Positions 1 to 10,165 of a DNA stretch of 64,000 bases are shown here, piece after piece. The translations under genes were made by a program, and so were the position numbers. Under the pieces are notes generated by a model. It saw nothing but the letters and a program-made list of their open reading frames with translations, was not told the DNA's origin and made no database searches. Position 1 is the stretch's first letter. Each line of letters starts with the position of its first letter. The stretch is from NCBI RefSeq assembly GCF_037203705.1, contig NZ_JBBCAT010000001.1, forward strand, positions 3,011,418 through 3,075,417. The letters are read 5' to 3'. This stretch comes from Prosthecomicrobium sp. N25 (GTDB lineage Bacteria; Pseudomonadota; Alphaproteobacteria; Rhizobiales; Ancalomicrobiaceae).

Positions 1-606
1 GTCCCGCCACGTCTCCGGCTTCCGCGTCCCGATCCCGAAGACGTAGACGGCCTCGCCCTCGCCCCGCCCCCAGGACAGGTAGAGGGTCGTGAAGCCTTCC
101 TCGTCGAACAGGCGGGCGAGCGCCTGGGGCGAGAAGCGCCAGAAGTCGCCGTAGTCGGTGTGCTGCGGCTGGATCCAGGGCACCACCAGGATCACGATGT
201 CGGCGGACAGCGCGCAGAGATGCGCGAAGGCCGTGCGGAAATCCCAGACGTGCTCCAGCGTGGTGTGGTTGAAGACGACGTCGAAGCGCCGTTCCAGCGC
301 GGGATCGAGCGGCTTTTCGAGATCGAGGAACAGCTCGTCCTCGCGACCCTGCAGCACGCCCTGTTCGGTCCCGTAGTTCGTGATCGTGTAGGAGCGCTTG
401 CCCGGGAAATAGTCGGCGTAGCGCCGCCCTTCCTTGTCCTTGTCCTCCCAGGCGCTGACGTTGACCACGTCGCCGGAGAACAGGGGTGCTAAGCGCGCGA
501 GCTCCCGGTTGGACCACCGGCGGGCGGCGGAGAAGCACCGGTCCTCCCAGCTTCGCCGGAAGCCCATGCGGGTCAAGGCCTTGCCGAGCCGCCGCCGAAC
601 ACTCAT
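1..606 (-). CDS. SAM-dependent methyltransferase-like protein, 3' part missing
   Basis: The gene runs off the left edge of the window; 202 codons are visible from an ATG at 606 with a purine-rich GGGGGGCAGGGG just upstream. The protein begins MSVRRRLGKALTR and has the post-motif of class I methyltransferases around residues 105-135 (FDVVFNHTTLEHVWDF, then a hydrophobic strand ending VVPWIQPQH). The usual glycine-rich SAM loop is not recognisable: the corresponding strand reads VVNVSAWEDKDKEG. It could therefore be a divergent or inactive methyltransferase, perhaps acting on a surface glycan, but the substrate is not visible. The fold is fairly sure from the LEHV-type signature; activity is uncertain. 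The intergenic gap to hup (607-820) holds the hup terminator. Confidence 0.6.
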   Translation of the reverse strand, partial: MSVRRRLGKALTRMGFRRSWEDRCFSAARRWSNRELARLAPLFSGDVVNVSAWEDKDKEGRRYADYFPGKRSYTITNYGTEQGVLQGREDELFLDLEKPLDPALERRFDVVFNHTTLEHVWDFRTAFAHLCALSADIVILVVPWIQPQHTDYGDFWRFSPQALARLFDEEGFTTLYLSWGRGEGEAVYVFGIGTRKPETWRD

Positions 607-765
607 CCCCTGCCCCCCTTGTGCCGCGAGCCCTGGCCGGCCGATGGCGTCTGCCCCGCACGCGGGTCTAGGGAGCCAATGTGATCATTGTCGGGCGGGG
701 CATCGCCAGCGCCGCCATGCCCCGGACGGACGAGCGCGGCCCCTGGGGCGCCCTGCGAACGCGAA

Positions 766-794
766 AGCCCCGCCCGGAGGGTCCGGACGGGGCT
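766..794 (-). terminator. hup terminator hairpin
   Basis: A 13-base stem (AGCCCCGyCCGGA against its complement, one G-T type pair) with a 3-base loop sits 27 bases after the hup stop. On the minus strand it is followed by TTCGCGTT, only a weak U-tract. Confidence 0.6.
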
Positions 795-820
795 CGCAAC
801 GGTCGCAAGACGGAGGCGGA

Positions 821-1096
821 TCAGCCGTTGACGGCGTCCTTGAGGCCCTTGCCGGCCCGGAACTTCGGCGCCTTCTGCGCCGGGATCTTGATGGTCTCGC
901 CGGTGCGCGGATTGCGGCCCTCGGAGGCGGCGCGCGCGGCCACGTTGAAGTTGCCGAAGCCGGCGATCTTCACGTCGTCGCCCTTGGACAGCGCGGCGGA
1001 GATCGCATCGAAGGTCGCGTCCACCGCCTCACCGGCGGCGGCCTTGGTCAGGCCCGTTTTGGTGGCGACCTCGGCGATCAGCTCGTTCTTGTTCAT
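821..1096 (-). CDS. hup: DNA-binding protein HU
   Basis: This 91-residue protein is the normal length for the HU/IHF family. It starts MNKNELIAEVA and carries the family signature GFGNFNVAARAASEGRNP (about residues 46-63), followed by the DNA-contacting arm with the conserved RNPRTGE turn and the KAPKF...GKGLKD C-terminus. HU is a dimeric nucleoid protein that bends DNA with little sequence preference. It is the gene directly downstream of lon, the usual alphaproteobacterial arrangement (lon-hupB). Each gene has its own terminator, so it is probably transcribed separately from the 1097-1434 gap. The start is supported by AAGGA about ten bases upstream. HU rather than IHF is inferred from context and the N-terminal sequence. 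Confidence 0.95.
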   Translation of the reverse strand: MNKNELIAEVATKTGLTKAAAGEAVDATFDAISAALSKGDDVKIAGFGNFNVAARAASEGRNPRTGETIKIPAQKAPKFRAGKGLKDAVNG

Positions 1097-1434
1097 GCCT
1101 CAAGTTCCTTCTTGGTCTGGCCGGCCGGGCCCGCCGGACCCGGTCCTGCTGATGAACCTCGCGGCCGGGCGCAACCCGGCCTCGCGGGGAGGCCTCCGGG
1201 CCTCGCGCGGCTCGATCCGGACCCGGAGCCCTCGCGCGTCTGACGCCAGGGCCCGCGCCGCGACTTCAACGATGCAGGACCGAGCCGGCCCGCACGAGTC
1301 GCCCTCGCGGATCATGGGCTAGCCAAAAGCCCGGAAAACGCGCGGTCCGCAAGGCTTTTTCGCGCAGAGCGGCCACTTTTTCGAGCATCGGTGCCGCCTT
1401 TCGGGTCCCGGTCGCGCCCGATCGCGGCCCCCAT
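1097..1434. other. intergenic region upstream of hup
   Basis: This 338-base gap separates hup from the lon terminator. It must hold the hup promoter, but I see no -35/-10 pair good enough to call. No convincing small gene or RNA is visible. Confidence 0.5.
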
Positions 1435-1466
1435 AAGAAAAACCCCGCAGCCTTGCGGCTGCGGGG
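1435..1466 (-). terminator. lon intrinsic terminator
   Basis: A perfect 10-bp stem CCCCGCAGCC/GGCTGCGGGG (1443-1466) with a 4-base loop is followed on the minus strand by TTTTTCTT. It lies 28 bases after the lon stop. Confidence 0.93.
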
Positions 1467-1493
1467 CTTCGATGGTCTTCGCCGGGTCGGCGT

Positions 1494-3905
1494 TCAGTGG
1501 GCGGTCACGCCGGACGCGTCGTCGTCGGCCGCGACCGGCGCGGTCGCCGGTTCCTCCCACTCGATCGGCTCGGGCAGGCGGGACAGCGCATGCTTCAGGA
1601 CCTCGTCCATCCGGCTGACCGGCACGATCTCGAGCCCGCTCTTCACGTTCTCGGGGATGTCGGCCAGATCCTTGGCGTTGTCCTCCGGGATCAGCACCTT
1701 CTTGAGGCCGCCGCGCAGCGCCGCGAGCAGCTTCTCCTTCAGGCCGCCGATCGGCAGCACCCGCCCGCGCAGGGTCACCTCGCCGGTCATGGCGATGTCC
1801 TTCGAGATCGGGATGCCGGTCATCACGGAGACCATGCAGGTCGCCATGGCGATGCCCGCGGAGGGCCCGTCCTTCGGGGTCGCGCCCTCGGGCACGTGGA
1901 CGTGCACGTCGCGCTTGTCGAAGAGCGGCGGCTCGATGCCGAAGTCGAGGGCCCGGGAGCGGACGTACGAGGCCGCCGCCGAGATCGATTCCTTCATCAC
2001 GTCCTTGAGGTTGCCCGTCACCGTCATCTTGCCCTTGCCGGGCATCATGACGGCTTCGATCGTCAGCAACTCTCCGCCGACCTCGGTCCAGGCGAGGCCC
2101 GTCACCGCGCCCACCTGGTCCTCGCGCTCCGCCTCGCCGTAGCGGAAGCGGGGCACGCCGAGGTAATCCTCGAGCACCTTCATGTCCACCAGGACCTTGT
2201 CGGTCTTCTTCAGCACCAGATCCTTCGTGGCCTTGCGGGCCAGCGTCATGATCTCGCGCTCGAAGTTGCGCACGCCCGCCTCGCGGGTGTAGCGGCGGAG
2301 GATCTGCTTCAGCGCCTCGGGCGTGATCTCGAACTCGCCGGCGCCGAGGCCGTGGTCCTTCATCGCCTTCGGGATCAGGTGACGGCGCGCGATCTCGGCC
2401 TTCTCGTCCTCCGTGTAGCCCGCGATCCGGATGATCTCCATCCGGTCCATGAGCGGCGCCGGGATGTTGAGCGTATTGGCCGTGGTCACGAACATCACGT
2501 CCGAGAGGTCGTACTCGACCTCCAGGTAGTGATCCATGAAGGACTGGTTCTGCTCGGGATCGAGCACCTCCAGCAGCGCCGCCGACGGATCGCCGCGGAA
2601 GTCCATGCCCATCTTGTCGATCTCGTCGAGCAGGAAGAGCGGGTTGGACTTCTTGGCCTTGCGCATCGACTGCAGGACCTTGCCCGGCATGGAGCCGATA
2701 TAGGTCCGGCGGTGTCCGCGAATCTCCGCCTCGTCACGCACGCCGCCGAGCGACATGCGCACGAACTCGCGCCCGGTCGCCTTGGCGATCGACTTGCCGA
2801 GCGAGGTCTTGCCGACGCCCGGAGGGCCGACGAGGCAGAGGATCGGCCCCTTCAGCTTGTTGGCGCGGGCCTGCACGGCGAGATACTCGACGATGCGCTC
2901 CTTGACCTTGTCGAGGCCGAAGTGGTCGGTGTCGAGCACCTCCTGGGCATGGACCAGGTCCTGCTTCAGCTTCGACTTCTTGCCCCAGGGCAGGCCCAGG
3001 AGCCAGTCGAGGTAGTTGCGCACCACGGTCGCCTCGGCCGACATCGGCGACATCTGCCGGAGCTTCTTCAGCTCGTTGCCGGCCTTCTCGCGGGCTTCCT
3101 TGGAGAGCTTGGTCTTCTTGATGCGCTCCTCGAGCTCGGCCAGCTCGTCGCGGCCGTCCTCGCTGTCGCCCAGCTCCTTCTGGATCGCCTTGATCTGCTC
3201 GTTCAGGTAGTACTCGCGCTGCGTCTTCTCCATCTGGCGCTTGACGCGCGTGCGGATGCGCTTCTCGACCTGGAGCACGGAAATCTCCGACTCCATGAAG
3301 CCGAGCACCTTCTCGAGCCTCTGCGAGACCGAGACGATGGCGAGCAGTTCCTGCTTCTCGGGGATCTTCACCGCGAGATGCGAGGCGACCGTATCGGCGA
3401 GCTTGGAATAGTCCTCGATCTGCGTGACGGTGCCCAGGACCTCCGGAGAGACCTTCTTGTTGAGCTTCACGTAGTTCTCGAACTCGCTCACCACTGAACG
3501 GGCGAGCGCCTCCATCTCGACCTTGGAGCCGACCTCCTCGGGGAGCGGCTTCACCTGGGCCTCGTAGAGGTCCTGGCGATCGGAGAACTTGACGATTTCG
3601 GCGCGGCTCGCCCCCTCGACGAGCACCTTGACGGTGCCGTCCGGCAGCTTCAGAAGCTGCAGCACGGAGGCGAGCGTGCCGATGGTGTAGATGGCGTCGG
3701 TCGCCGGATCGTCGTCCCCCGCGTTGATCTGGGTGGCGAGCAGGATCTGCTTGTCGGCGCGCATCACCTCTTCGAGCGCGCGAATGGACTTCTCGCGGCC
3801 GACGAAGAGGGGAACGATCATGTGCGGGAAGACGACGATGTCCCGGAGCGGCAGCACCGGATAGACGTCGGCGGATCCCCCGGCAGTGCGGGGCTTCTCG
3901 GTCAT
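1494..3905 (-). CDS. lon: ATP-dependent protease Lon
   Basis: Lon is a soluble hexameric AAA+ serine protease that degrades misfolded and regulatory proteins. From the chosen start the protein is 803 residues, the normal length. Domains in order: N-terminal LON substrate-binding domain (about 12-205), coiled helical linker (205-300), AAA+ module with Walker A GPPGVGKT (360-367) and Walker B LFLLDEID (423-430), and the C-terminal protease with the Ser-Lys dyad: Ser682 in [10 protein letters not shown] and Lys725 in [10 protein letters not shown]. Two in-frame ATGs exist, at 3914 and 3905. The AAAGGA box is one base from the first and ten from the second, so 3905 is preferred. It lies between hup and clpX with its own predicted promoter (4106-4134) and terminator. 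Confidence 0.97.
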   Translation of the reverse strand: MTEKPRTAGGSADVYPVLPLRDIVVFPHMIVPLFVGREKSIRALEEVMRADKQILLATQINAGDDDPATDAIYTIGTLASVLQLLKLPDGTVKVLVEGASRAEIVKFSDRQDLYEAQVKPLPEEVGSKVEMEALARSVVSEFENYVKLNKKVSPEVLGTVTQIEDYSKLADTVASHLAVKIPEKQELLAIVSVSQRLEKVLGFMESEISVLQVEKRIRTRVKRQMEKTQREYYLNEQIKAIQKELGDSEDGRDELAELEERIKKTKLSKEAREKAGNELKKLRQMSPMSAEATVVRNYLDWLLGLPWGKKSKLKQDLVHAQEVLDTDHFGLDKVKERIVEYLAVQARANKLKGPILCLVGPPGVGKTSLGKSIAKATGREFVRMSLGGVRDEAEIRGHRRTYIGSMPGKVLQSMRKAKKSNPLFLLDEIDKMGMDFRGDPSAALLEVLDPEQNQSFMDHYLEVEYDLSDVMFVTTANTLNIPAPLMDRMEIIRIAGYTEDEKAEIARRHLIPKAMKDHGLGAGEFEITPEALKQILRRYTREAGVRNFEREIMTLARKATKDLVLKKTDKVLVDMKVLEDYLGVPRFRYGEAEREDQVGAVTGLAWTEVGGELLTIEAVMMPGKGKMTVTGNLKDVMKESISAAASYVRSRALDFGIEPPLFDKRDVHVHVPEGATPKDGPSAGIAMATCMVSVMTGIPISKDIAMTGEVTLRGRVLPIGGLKEKLLAALRGGLKKVLIPEDNAKDLADIPENVKSGLEIVPVSRMDEVLKHALSRLPEPIEWEEPATAPVAADDDASGVTAH

Positions 3906-4368
3906 TGCTCTCATGTCCTTTCTCGTCGCACCTCGTCCCGGGCACGTGTCGCGGCCCCGAGGGAGGGCGGACCCGCGACGGCCCGGTGCGACGGTCCGGA
4001 GGGGTCAGGATCCCCCGGGCGACGCCACCGCTCTCGGCCGATTGCTTCCCGTCCCGATGGGCTGGGCCCGCGAAGCAGTCTCCGACGACCGTATCAGGTA
4101 GGTATTAGGTGGCTATGGGCACGGGGGGTGTCAAGGAAAACGCCCGCGCCTCCCACGGATATTCCACGCGTGGTGAAAGGCTTTTCGAAGCAAGGACTTG
4201 GCAGTCTCCGGCGCGGCCGGGCCCGAGCCGCGGCGGCCGGCCCCGCTCCGGCGATCGCGAGGCAACGTTACCGGATTGGCACAGGTGGGCCACTGGATGG
4301 GCCGCGCGAGGCGCGGGCCCGTCCCGCCCGTCTCATGCGCCGTCGGCGGGTCGGGCGAGGCCGAACAT
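3906..4368. other. lon leader and upstream region
   Basis: The roughly 460-base gap between the clpX terminator and lon contains the predicted lon promoter near 4106-4134, giving a leader of about 190 bases. No further gene is supported here. Confidence 0.5.
4106..4134 (-). promoter_or_regulatory. predicted lon promoter
   Basis: On the minus strand a perfect TTGACA (4134-4129) is followed after 17 bases by CACCTA, extending into CCTAATAC. This resembles a sigma-70 promoter. CCTTGACA also looks like a heat-shock -35, but the following CCCATA is only nine bases away, too close for a standard sigma-32 promoter. Confidence 0.6.
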
Positions 4369-4394
4369 GAAAACGCCCGCCGGTAGGGCGGGCG
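4369..4394 (-). terminator. clpX intrinsic terminator
   Basis: An 8-bp perfect stem CGCCCGCC/GGCGGGCG (4374-4394) with a 5-base loop is followed on the minus strand by TTTTC, 27 bases after the clpX stop. Confidence 0.85.
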
Positions 4395-4421
4395 CTTTCG
4401 AATCGAACCGGCGCGAGAACC

Positions 4422-5687
<1,266 letters not shown>

Positions 5688-5690
5688 CAT

Positions 5691-6021
5691 CGTCTCCGTC
5701 GGGTGGCGCCCGCCCCGGTCGTCGGGACCGCGGCGGAGCCACGCCTCTTACAGGAGCCTCGGCCCCGGCTCGCCGCCCCGCTGGGACGCTCCGCCTCGGC
5801 TCCGGCCGGAAGCCGGGCGGACCGGCTCCCCATCAATGTCTCGCGCCCCGGACGACCCCGCCCGAGCGGCGCTGGACGAAACCCCGAAGGATCTCGTCCG
5901 GATCGACCCGACCCCAAGCTCCAATGCAATCATGCTAGAGCCCGAAAGATCAAGGTTGTCTTAAGGCGAAACTCGCCTCGGTTACGCTTGGTCCCCGCAG
6001 CGGTACTGCGACGAATACGCT
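5691..6021. other. clpP-clpX intergenic region
   Basis: About 330 bases lie between the hairpin after clpP and clpX. A weak TTGATC (5953-5948) with ATTGCA 17 bases further is the only promoter-like pair I see for clpX on the minus strand, and I do not call it firmly. No small gene is supported. Confidence 0.4.
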
Positions 6022-6041
6022 CGCCGCGGCAGGCCGCGGCG
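6022..6041 (-). terminator. hairpin directly after clpP
   Basis: A perfect 8-bp stem CGCCGCGG/CCGCGGCG with a 4-base loop starts 5 bases after the clpP stop codon. There is no U-tract, so it may stabilise the mRNA 3' end or be a weak terminator. Confidence 0.45.
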
Positions 6042-6046
6042 CCGGA

Positions 6047-6679
6047 TCAGCCGGCGGACGCTTCCAGGGCGGCGCGACTGGAGATCACGCCATCGATCAG
6101 CCCGAACTCCTTGGCGCGGTCGGGCGTCATGAAATTGTCGCGCTCCAGGGCCGTTTCGACGGTCGCGGGATCCTGGCCGGTATGCTTGCCGTAGATCTCG
6201 TTCAGCCGCTTCTTGAGCGCCAGGATCTCCTGGGCGTGCAGCTGGATGTCGACCGCCTGGCCGCGGAAGCCCGCGGACGGCTGGTGCAGCATGATTCGGG
6301 CGTTCGGCAGGGCGAAGCGCGCCCCCTTCTCGCCGGCGGCGAGGAGCAGCGACGCCATCGAGGCCGCCTGGCCGATGCAGAGCGTGGACACCTGCGGCTT
6401 GATGAACTGCATCGTGTCGTAGATCGCGAGGCCCGCCGTCACCAACCCGCCGGGCGAGTTGATGTACATCGCGATCTCCTTGTTCGGGTTCTCCGCCTCG
6501 AGGAAGAGGAGCTGCGCGCAGACCAGCGTCGCCATGTAGTCCTCGATGGGACCCGTGATGAAGATGATCCGCTCCTTCAAGAGGCGCGAGTAGATGTCGT
6601 AGGCCCGCTCGCCCCGGTTGGTCGTCTCGACGACCATCGGCACGAGCATGTTCATGTAGGTGTCGACGGGGTCCCTCAT
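6047..6679 (-). CDS. clpP: ATP-dependent Clp protease proteolytic subunit ClpP
   Basis: ClpP is the tetradecameric serine protease chamber that works with ClpX. From the ATG at 6679 (GAGGA five bases upstream) the protein is 210 residues, the usual length. The open frame extends further upstream, but that part has no homology and no ribosome site. The catalytic triad is readable: Ser107 in [10 protein letters not shown], His132 in MLHQPSAG and Asp181 in ERDNF. The order tig-clpP-clpX-lon on one strand is the conserved proteostasis cluster. All active residues are intact and I see nothing odd. Confidence 0.97.
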   Translation of the reverse strand: MRDPVDTYMNMLVPMVVETTNRGERAYDIYSRLLKERIIFITGPIEDYMATLVCAQLLFLEAENPNKEIAMYINSPGGLVTAGLAIYDTMQFIKPQVSTLCIGQAASMASLLLAAGEKGARFALPNARIMLHQPSAGFRGQAVDIQLHAQEILALKKRLNEIYGKHTGQDPATVETALERDNFMTPDRAKEFGLIDGVISSRAALEASAG

Positions 6680-6973
6680 GAGGTCCTCGGTCCTTTGCGG
6701 TTGACTGCCTCGCGCATCCGGCGCGGCCGGGCCGGCGGCGCCGGCCGATTCTCGATGGTCCCGCCGGCGCTCTCCGGACCGATCCGGAACGGCGGGCGCG
6801 CGCAGACGGGTCGTGTGCCGGTCACTCTTCGGACTTCTCCGGGCACTCCCGATGTCATCTCCGATACATATTGCAAGAAACCGGCCAGAGGAAGGGGCGC
6901 GGGCCGCCCCTCGACCTCGGCTCACGGTAACCTGAAAAGCTTACCAAGGGACGAGCGCCGGGAACCGAACGAA
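6680..6973. other. clpP upstream region
   Basis: The gap between the tig terminator and clpP should contain the clpP promoter. AT-richer tracts occur near 6860-6885 and 6930-6945, but no clear -35/-10 pair can be called and no small gene is supported. Confidence 0.4.
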
Positions 6974-6999
6974 GAAGCCCGTCGCGCGGGACGGGCTTC
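6974..6999 (-). terminator. tig intrinsic terminator
   Basis: A perfect 10-bp stem GAAGCCCGTC/GACGGGCTTC with a 6-base loop is followed on the minus strand by TTCGTTC, 35 bases after the tig stop. Confidence 0.8.
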
Positions 7000-7034
7000 G
7001 CTCACGTCAGATATCGGGTGGAGGAGGCCGGGGA

Positions 7035-8375
7035 TCAAGCCTCCTCCGGCTCCTTGAACAACTCGTCCTTGGAGACGGTCCTGTCGCTCACCTTCGCCTG
7101 GCCGAGGATCCAGTCGACGACCTTGTCCTCGAAGAGCGGCGCGCGCAGCGTGGCGAGCGCCATCGGGTTCTTCGAGTAGTACTCGTAGACTTCCTTCTCC
7201 TGGCCCGGGAACTGGCGGACGCGCTCGACGAGGGCTCGGCTGACCTCCTCGTCGGTCACCTTCACGTCGTTCTTCTCGCCGACCTCGGAGAGGACGAGGC
7301 CGAGGCGCACGCGGCGCTCGGCGATCTTGCGGTAGTCCGCGCGGGCCGCCTCCTCGGTCGTGCTCTCGTCCTCGAAGGTCTTTCCGGCCTGGGCCATCTC
7401 GTCGGAGACCTGCTTCCAGATCTGCTCGAACTCACCCTCGACCAGCTTCCCGGGCAGCGTGAAGGTGTAGAGCGCGTCGAGCGTGTCGAGGAGCTTGCGC
7501 TTGACCTTGGCGCGCGACGCCGAGGCGAACTGATTCTGGATCTGCTCCTTGATCACCTCGCGGAGCTTCGCCACCGATTCGAGCCCGAGCTTCTGGGCCC
7601 ACTCGTCGTCGACGACGAGCTCGCCGGGCGCCTGCACGGCCTTCACGGTGACCTCGAACTCCGCCGGCTTGCCGGCGAGATGCTTGGCCGGATACTCCTC
7701 CGGGAAGGAGACGTTGACTGTCTTGGCGTCCCCCGCCGAGGCGCCGACGAGCTGCTCCTCGAAGCCGGGGATGAACTGGCCCGAGCCGAGCGTCAGGTCG
7801 ACGTCCGTGCCGGATCCGCCCTCGAAGGCCACGCCGTCGAGCTTGCCGACGAAGTCGATGGTGACGCGGTCGCCGGTGGCCGCCGGGCCCTCCTTGGCGA
7901 CGAACGGCCGGTTGCCCTCCGCGATGCGGTTGACCTGCTCGTCGACCTCGGCCTCGGTCACCTCGGCGACCGGGCGCTCCAGCTCGATCGAGGACATGTC
8001 CTTCAGGTCGAACTCGGGGAGGAGCTCGTAGGACGCGGTGAAGACCAGGTCCGCCTCGCCGGAGACGACCTTCTCGGCCTCGGTCTCGTCGGCGAGCTTG
8101 ACCTCGGGGTTGAGCGCCGGACGCTCCTTGCGCTCCTCGACCACGCTGCGGATCGTCTCGCCGATCACCGTGTCGATGATCTGCGCCATCTCCTGCCGCC
8201 CGACGAGGCGCTTCAGGTGGGCGACGGGCACCTTGCCGGGCCGGAAGCCGTTGATCCGGACACGATCCTTCATCTCGTTCAGCCGCGCGTCGAGACGGCT
8301 GGAGAGATCATGGGCCGGCACGACGAGCCTCAGCTCGCGCTTGAGGCCCTCGGAAAGAGTCTCGGTCACCTGCAT
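7035..8375 (-). CDS. tig: trigger factor (ribosome-associated chaperone)
   Basis: Trigger factor binds the ribosome exit tunnel and shields nascent chains; it also has peptidyl-prolyl isomerase activity. The protein is 446 residues from the ATG at 8375. The ribosome-binding signature GFRPGKVP is at residues 43-50, the FKBP-type PPIase domain at about 164-247 (GDRVTIDFVGKLDG, then FIPGFEEQLVG), and the helical C-terminal chaperone domain follows to the end. AGGA lies ten bases before the start. The longer frame upstream is not needed: MQVTETLSEG is the typical family start. It is the first gene of the tig-clpP-clpX-lon-hup series and has its own terminator. Confidence 0.96.
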   Translation of the reverse strand: MQVTETLSEGLKRELRLVVPAHDLSSRLDARLNEMKDRVRINGFRPGKVPVAHLKRLVGRQEMAQIIDTVIGETIRSVVEERKERPALNPEVKLADETEAEKVVSGEADLVFTASYELLPEFDLKDMSSIELERPVAEVTEAEVDEQVNRIAEGNRPFVAKEGPAATGDRVTIDFVGKLDGVAFEGGSGTDVDLTLGSGQFIPGFEEQLVGASAGDAKTVNVSFPEEYPAKHLAGKPAEFEVTVKAVQAPGELVVDDEWAQKLGLESVAKLREVIKEQIQNQFASASRAKVKRKLLDTLDALYTFTLPGKLVEGEFEQIWKQVSDEMAQAGKTFEDESTTEEAARADYRKIAERRVRLGLVLSEVGEKNDVKVTDEEVSRALVERVRQFPGQEKEVYEYYSKNPMALATLRAPLFEDKVVDWILGQAKVSDRTVSKDELFKEPEEA

Positions 8376-8548
8376 GGGGGCGTAGTCCTGTTCGTTATCG
8401 GGGTACGGCGACGCGCCCCCTCCGGTGCCCGACCGGGAAGGCGCTCCGCCCACGTTTCGGGCGCCGTCATAGTCGGGACGCGCCGCATTGGGAAGCGAAA
8501 TGTGGGATGCGGCCCGGAATTTCCAGGTCCGGACGGGCCGGGCGTCGG

Positions 8549-8577
8549 TTGCCGATCGCCCGCCCTCCGCCTATGGT
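8549..8577 (+). promoter_or_regulatory. predicted tRNA-Leu promoter
   Basis: TTGCCG (8549-8554), a 17-base spacer and TATGGT (8572-8577) would start transcription a few bases before the mature tRNA end at 8588. This tight spacing is usual for tRNA promoters. Confidence 0.6.
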
Positions 8578-8587
8578 GCGGCGCGAT

Positions 8588-8672
8588 GCGGGTGTGGTGG
8601 AACTGGTAGACACAACGGATTTAGGTTCCGTCGCCGCGAGGCATGGGGGTTCGAGTCCCTTCACCCGCACCA
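8588..8672 (+). tRNA. tRNA-Leu (anticodon UAG)
   Basis: The acceptor stem is GCGGGTG (8588-8594) against CACCCGC (8662-8668), followed by an encoded ACCA (8669-8672). The anticodon stem CGGA/TCCG closes a TTTAGGT loop, giving anticodon UAG for CUN leucine codons. A long variable arm follows and the T-arm reads GGGGGTTCGAGTCCC. The 85-base length fits class II leucine tRNA. The last part of the opposite-strand ROK kinase gene overlaps it. Confidence 0.95.
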
Positions 8673-9577
8673 CCCCCCTCCTCCTTCCAGAGCCAGGCCG
8701 CCCCGCGCACGCCCGACGAATCCCCGTGGAGCGCCTTGACGATCGGCGTCTCGACCGTGTCGGCGAAGACGTAAGGGGCGACGAGGCCGGGAAGCACCCC
8801 GTAGAGCTCGTCGACATTCGACATGCCGCCGCCCAGCACGAAGACGTCCGGGTCGACAATGTCGATCAGGAGCGCGATGGAGCGGGCCAGCCGGTCGGCA
8901 TAGATCGCGAAGGTTTGCCGCGCGGCCGCGTCGCCGGCCCGCATGCGCTCGACGATCTCGCGGCCCTTCAGCGCCGCCCCGGTGCGCTCCCGGTGCTCGC
9001 GCTCGAAGCCGACGCCGGAGCACATCATGTCCAGGCAGCCCGTCCGCCCGCACCAGCAGGCCGGACCCGGATACTCCTCCGGCCCCTTCGGCCAGGGCAG
9101 CGAATAATGCCCGATCTCGCCCGCGAGGCCCTGGAAGCCGGTATGCGGGCGGCCATCCAGGGCGATCCCCGAGCCGTGACCGGTGCCGAGGATGAGGCCG
9201 TGGACGACCCGCGCCCCCGCCCCCGCCCCGTCGACCGCCTCCGACACCGCGAAGCAATTGGCGTCGTTCTGCAACCTCACGGGCCGGCCGAGCGCGGCCT
9301 CCAGGTCGCGGCGCAGCGGACGGCCGTTGAGCCACCAGGAATTGGCGTTGCGGATGAGGCCCGTGCGCGGGTTCTCGCTGCCCGGCATGCCGATCCCGAT
9401 GCTGCCGCGCCGCCCCGCCGCCTGCTCCACCGCGAGGACGAGGTCGCGCACGGCCACGATCGAGCCATCGTAGTCCTCGCGCGGCGTCGGGATGCGGCGG
9501 CGGAACAGCTCCGCCCCGGCCTCGTCGAGCCCGATCGCCTCGATCTTCGTGCCGCCCCAGTCGATCCCGATCAGCAT
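8621..9577 (-). CDS. ROK family sugar kinase
   Basis: ROK kinases phosphorylate sugars such as fructose, glucose or N-acetylhexosamines in the cytoplasm. The 318-residue protein has the ATP phosphate loop DWGGTK (6-11), the catalytic Asp105 in NDANCF, an ROK signature around residues 130-157 (LGTGHGSGIALDG ... GEIGH) and the zinc motif CWCGRTGCLD (Cys174, Cys176, Cys181). The substrate cannot be told from sequence. The normal family fold ends near GVRGAAWLW; the remaining 20 or so residues are extra. Their codons run into the opposite-strand tRNA-Leu and the stop codon TAA is the complement of bases in its anticodon loop. No transporter is adjacent. Confidence 0.9.
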   Translation of the reverse strand: MLIGIDWGGTKIEAIGLDEAGAELFRRRIPTPREDYDGSIVAVRDLVLAVEQAAGRRGSIGIGMPGSENPRTGLIRNANSWWLNGRPLRRDLEAALGRPVRLQNDANCFAVSEAVDGAGAGARVVHGLILGTGHGSGIALDGRPHTGFQGLAGEIGHYSLPWPKGPEEYPGPACWCGRTGCLDMMCSGVGFEREHRERTGAALKGREIVERMRAGDAAARQTFAIYADRLARSIALLIDIVDPDVFVLGGGMSNVDELYGVLPGLVAPYVFADTVETPIVKALHGDSSGVRGAAWLWKEEGGGAGEGTRTPMPRGDGT

Positions 9578-9694
9578 CCGCCGCCTCTCCTCGCGCGCCT
9601 CGCAACAGGGCTACCGCATCGCCATCCGTGTCTCAACGGAGAGGCTGGCCGCGCCGATGGCTCTATATCAAGAAGACGAAGAAGGACCGCGACC

Positions 9695-10162
9695 TTGCCC
9701 GCCACACCCCCGCCCCGCCCCGCCGGAACGCCCGTACGCCTCGTCGAGCGCCGCCTGCCGCCCGATCTGGACGAGGCGCTTCTCGCCCGCCTGGTCGACG
9801 GCTTCTATGAACGCGTGCGCGGGGACGAGCGGCTGGGGCCCGTCTTCGACGCCGCCATACCTCCTGGGGCCTGGCCGGCCCATCTCGCCCGCATGCGCGC
9901 CTTCTGGGGTTCGGTCGCGCTGGGGGCCGGCGGCTACGACGGCCGCCCCGTGCCGAAGCACGTCGGCCTGCCCGGCATCGACGACGCCCTCTTCGCCCGC
10001 TGGCTCGCGCTCTTCCGCGCCACCGCGGAGGACCTCGCCAGCGCCGAGACGGCCGAGATCCTGGTCGAATACGCCGAGCGGATCGCCCACAGCCTGCGCC
10101 TCGCCGTCGCCTTCGCGGAAGGCCGCGACACGGTCGGGCTGGAGCGGCTCCGGGCCGGATAG
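9695..10162 (+). CDS. group III truncated haemoglobin
   Basis: This 155-residue protein belongs to the 2-on-2 (truncated) haemoglobins, group III. It binds haem and probably O2 or NO, and may serve in detoxification or microaerobic respiration. Visible signatures: FYERVRGDERLGPVF (37-51), the helix MRAFWGSVAL (67-76), and GRPVPKHVGL with the likely proximal His89, then FARWLALFRAT. The frame has no suitable ATG. TTG at 9695 has AGGA eight bases upstream and gives the expected length, so it is chosen. It converges with nnrD/nnrE with three bases between the stop codons. The start is inferred; the family call is strong. Confidence 0.88.
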   Translation: MPATPPPRPAGTPVRLVERRLPPDLDEALLARLVDGFYERVRGDERLGPVFDAAIPPGAWPAHLARMRAFWGSVALGAGGYDGRPVPKHVGLPGIDDALFARWLALFRATAEDLASAETAEILVEYAERIAHSLRLAVAFAEGRDTVGLERLRAG

Positions 10163-10165
10163 GCC

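Noticed and set aside
4106-4140. Heat-shock (sigma-32) promoter for lon: CCTTGACA with CCCATA
   Set aside because: The spacing between the two elements is only nine bases, too short for sigma-32. The same TTGACA fits a sigma-70 promoter with a 17-base spacer.
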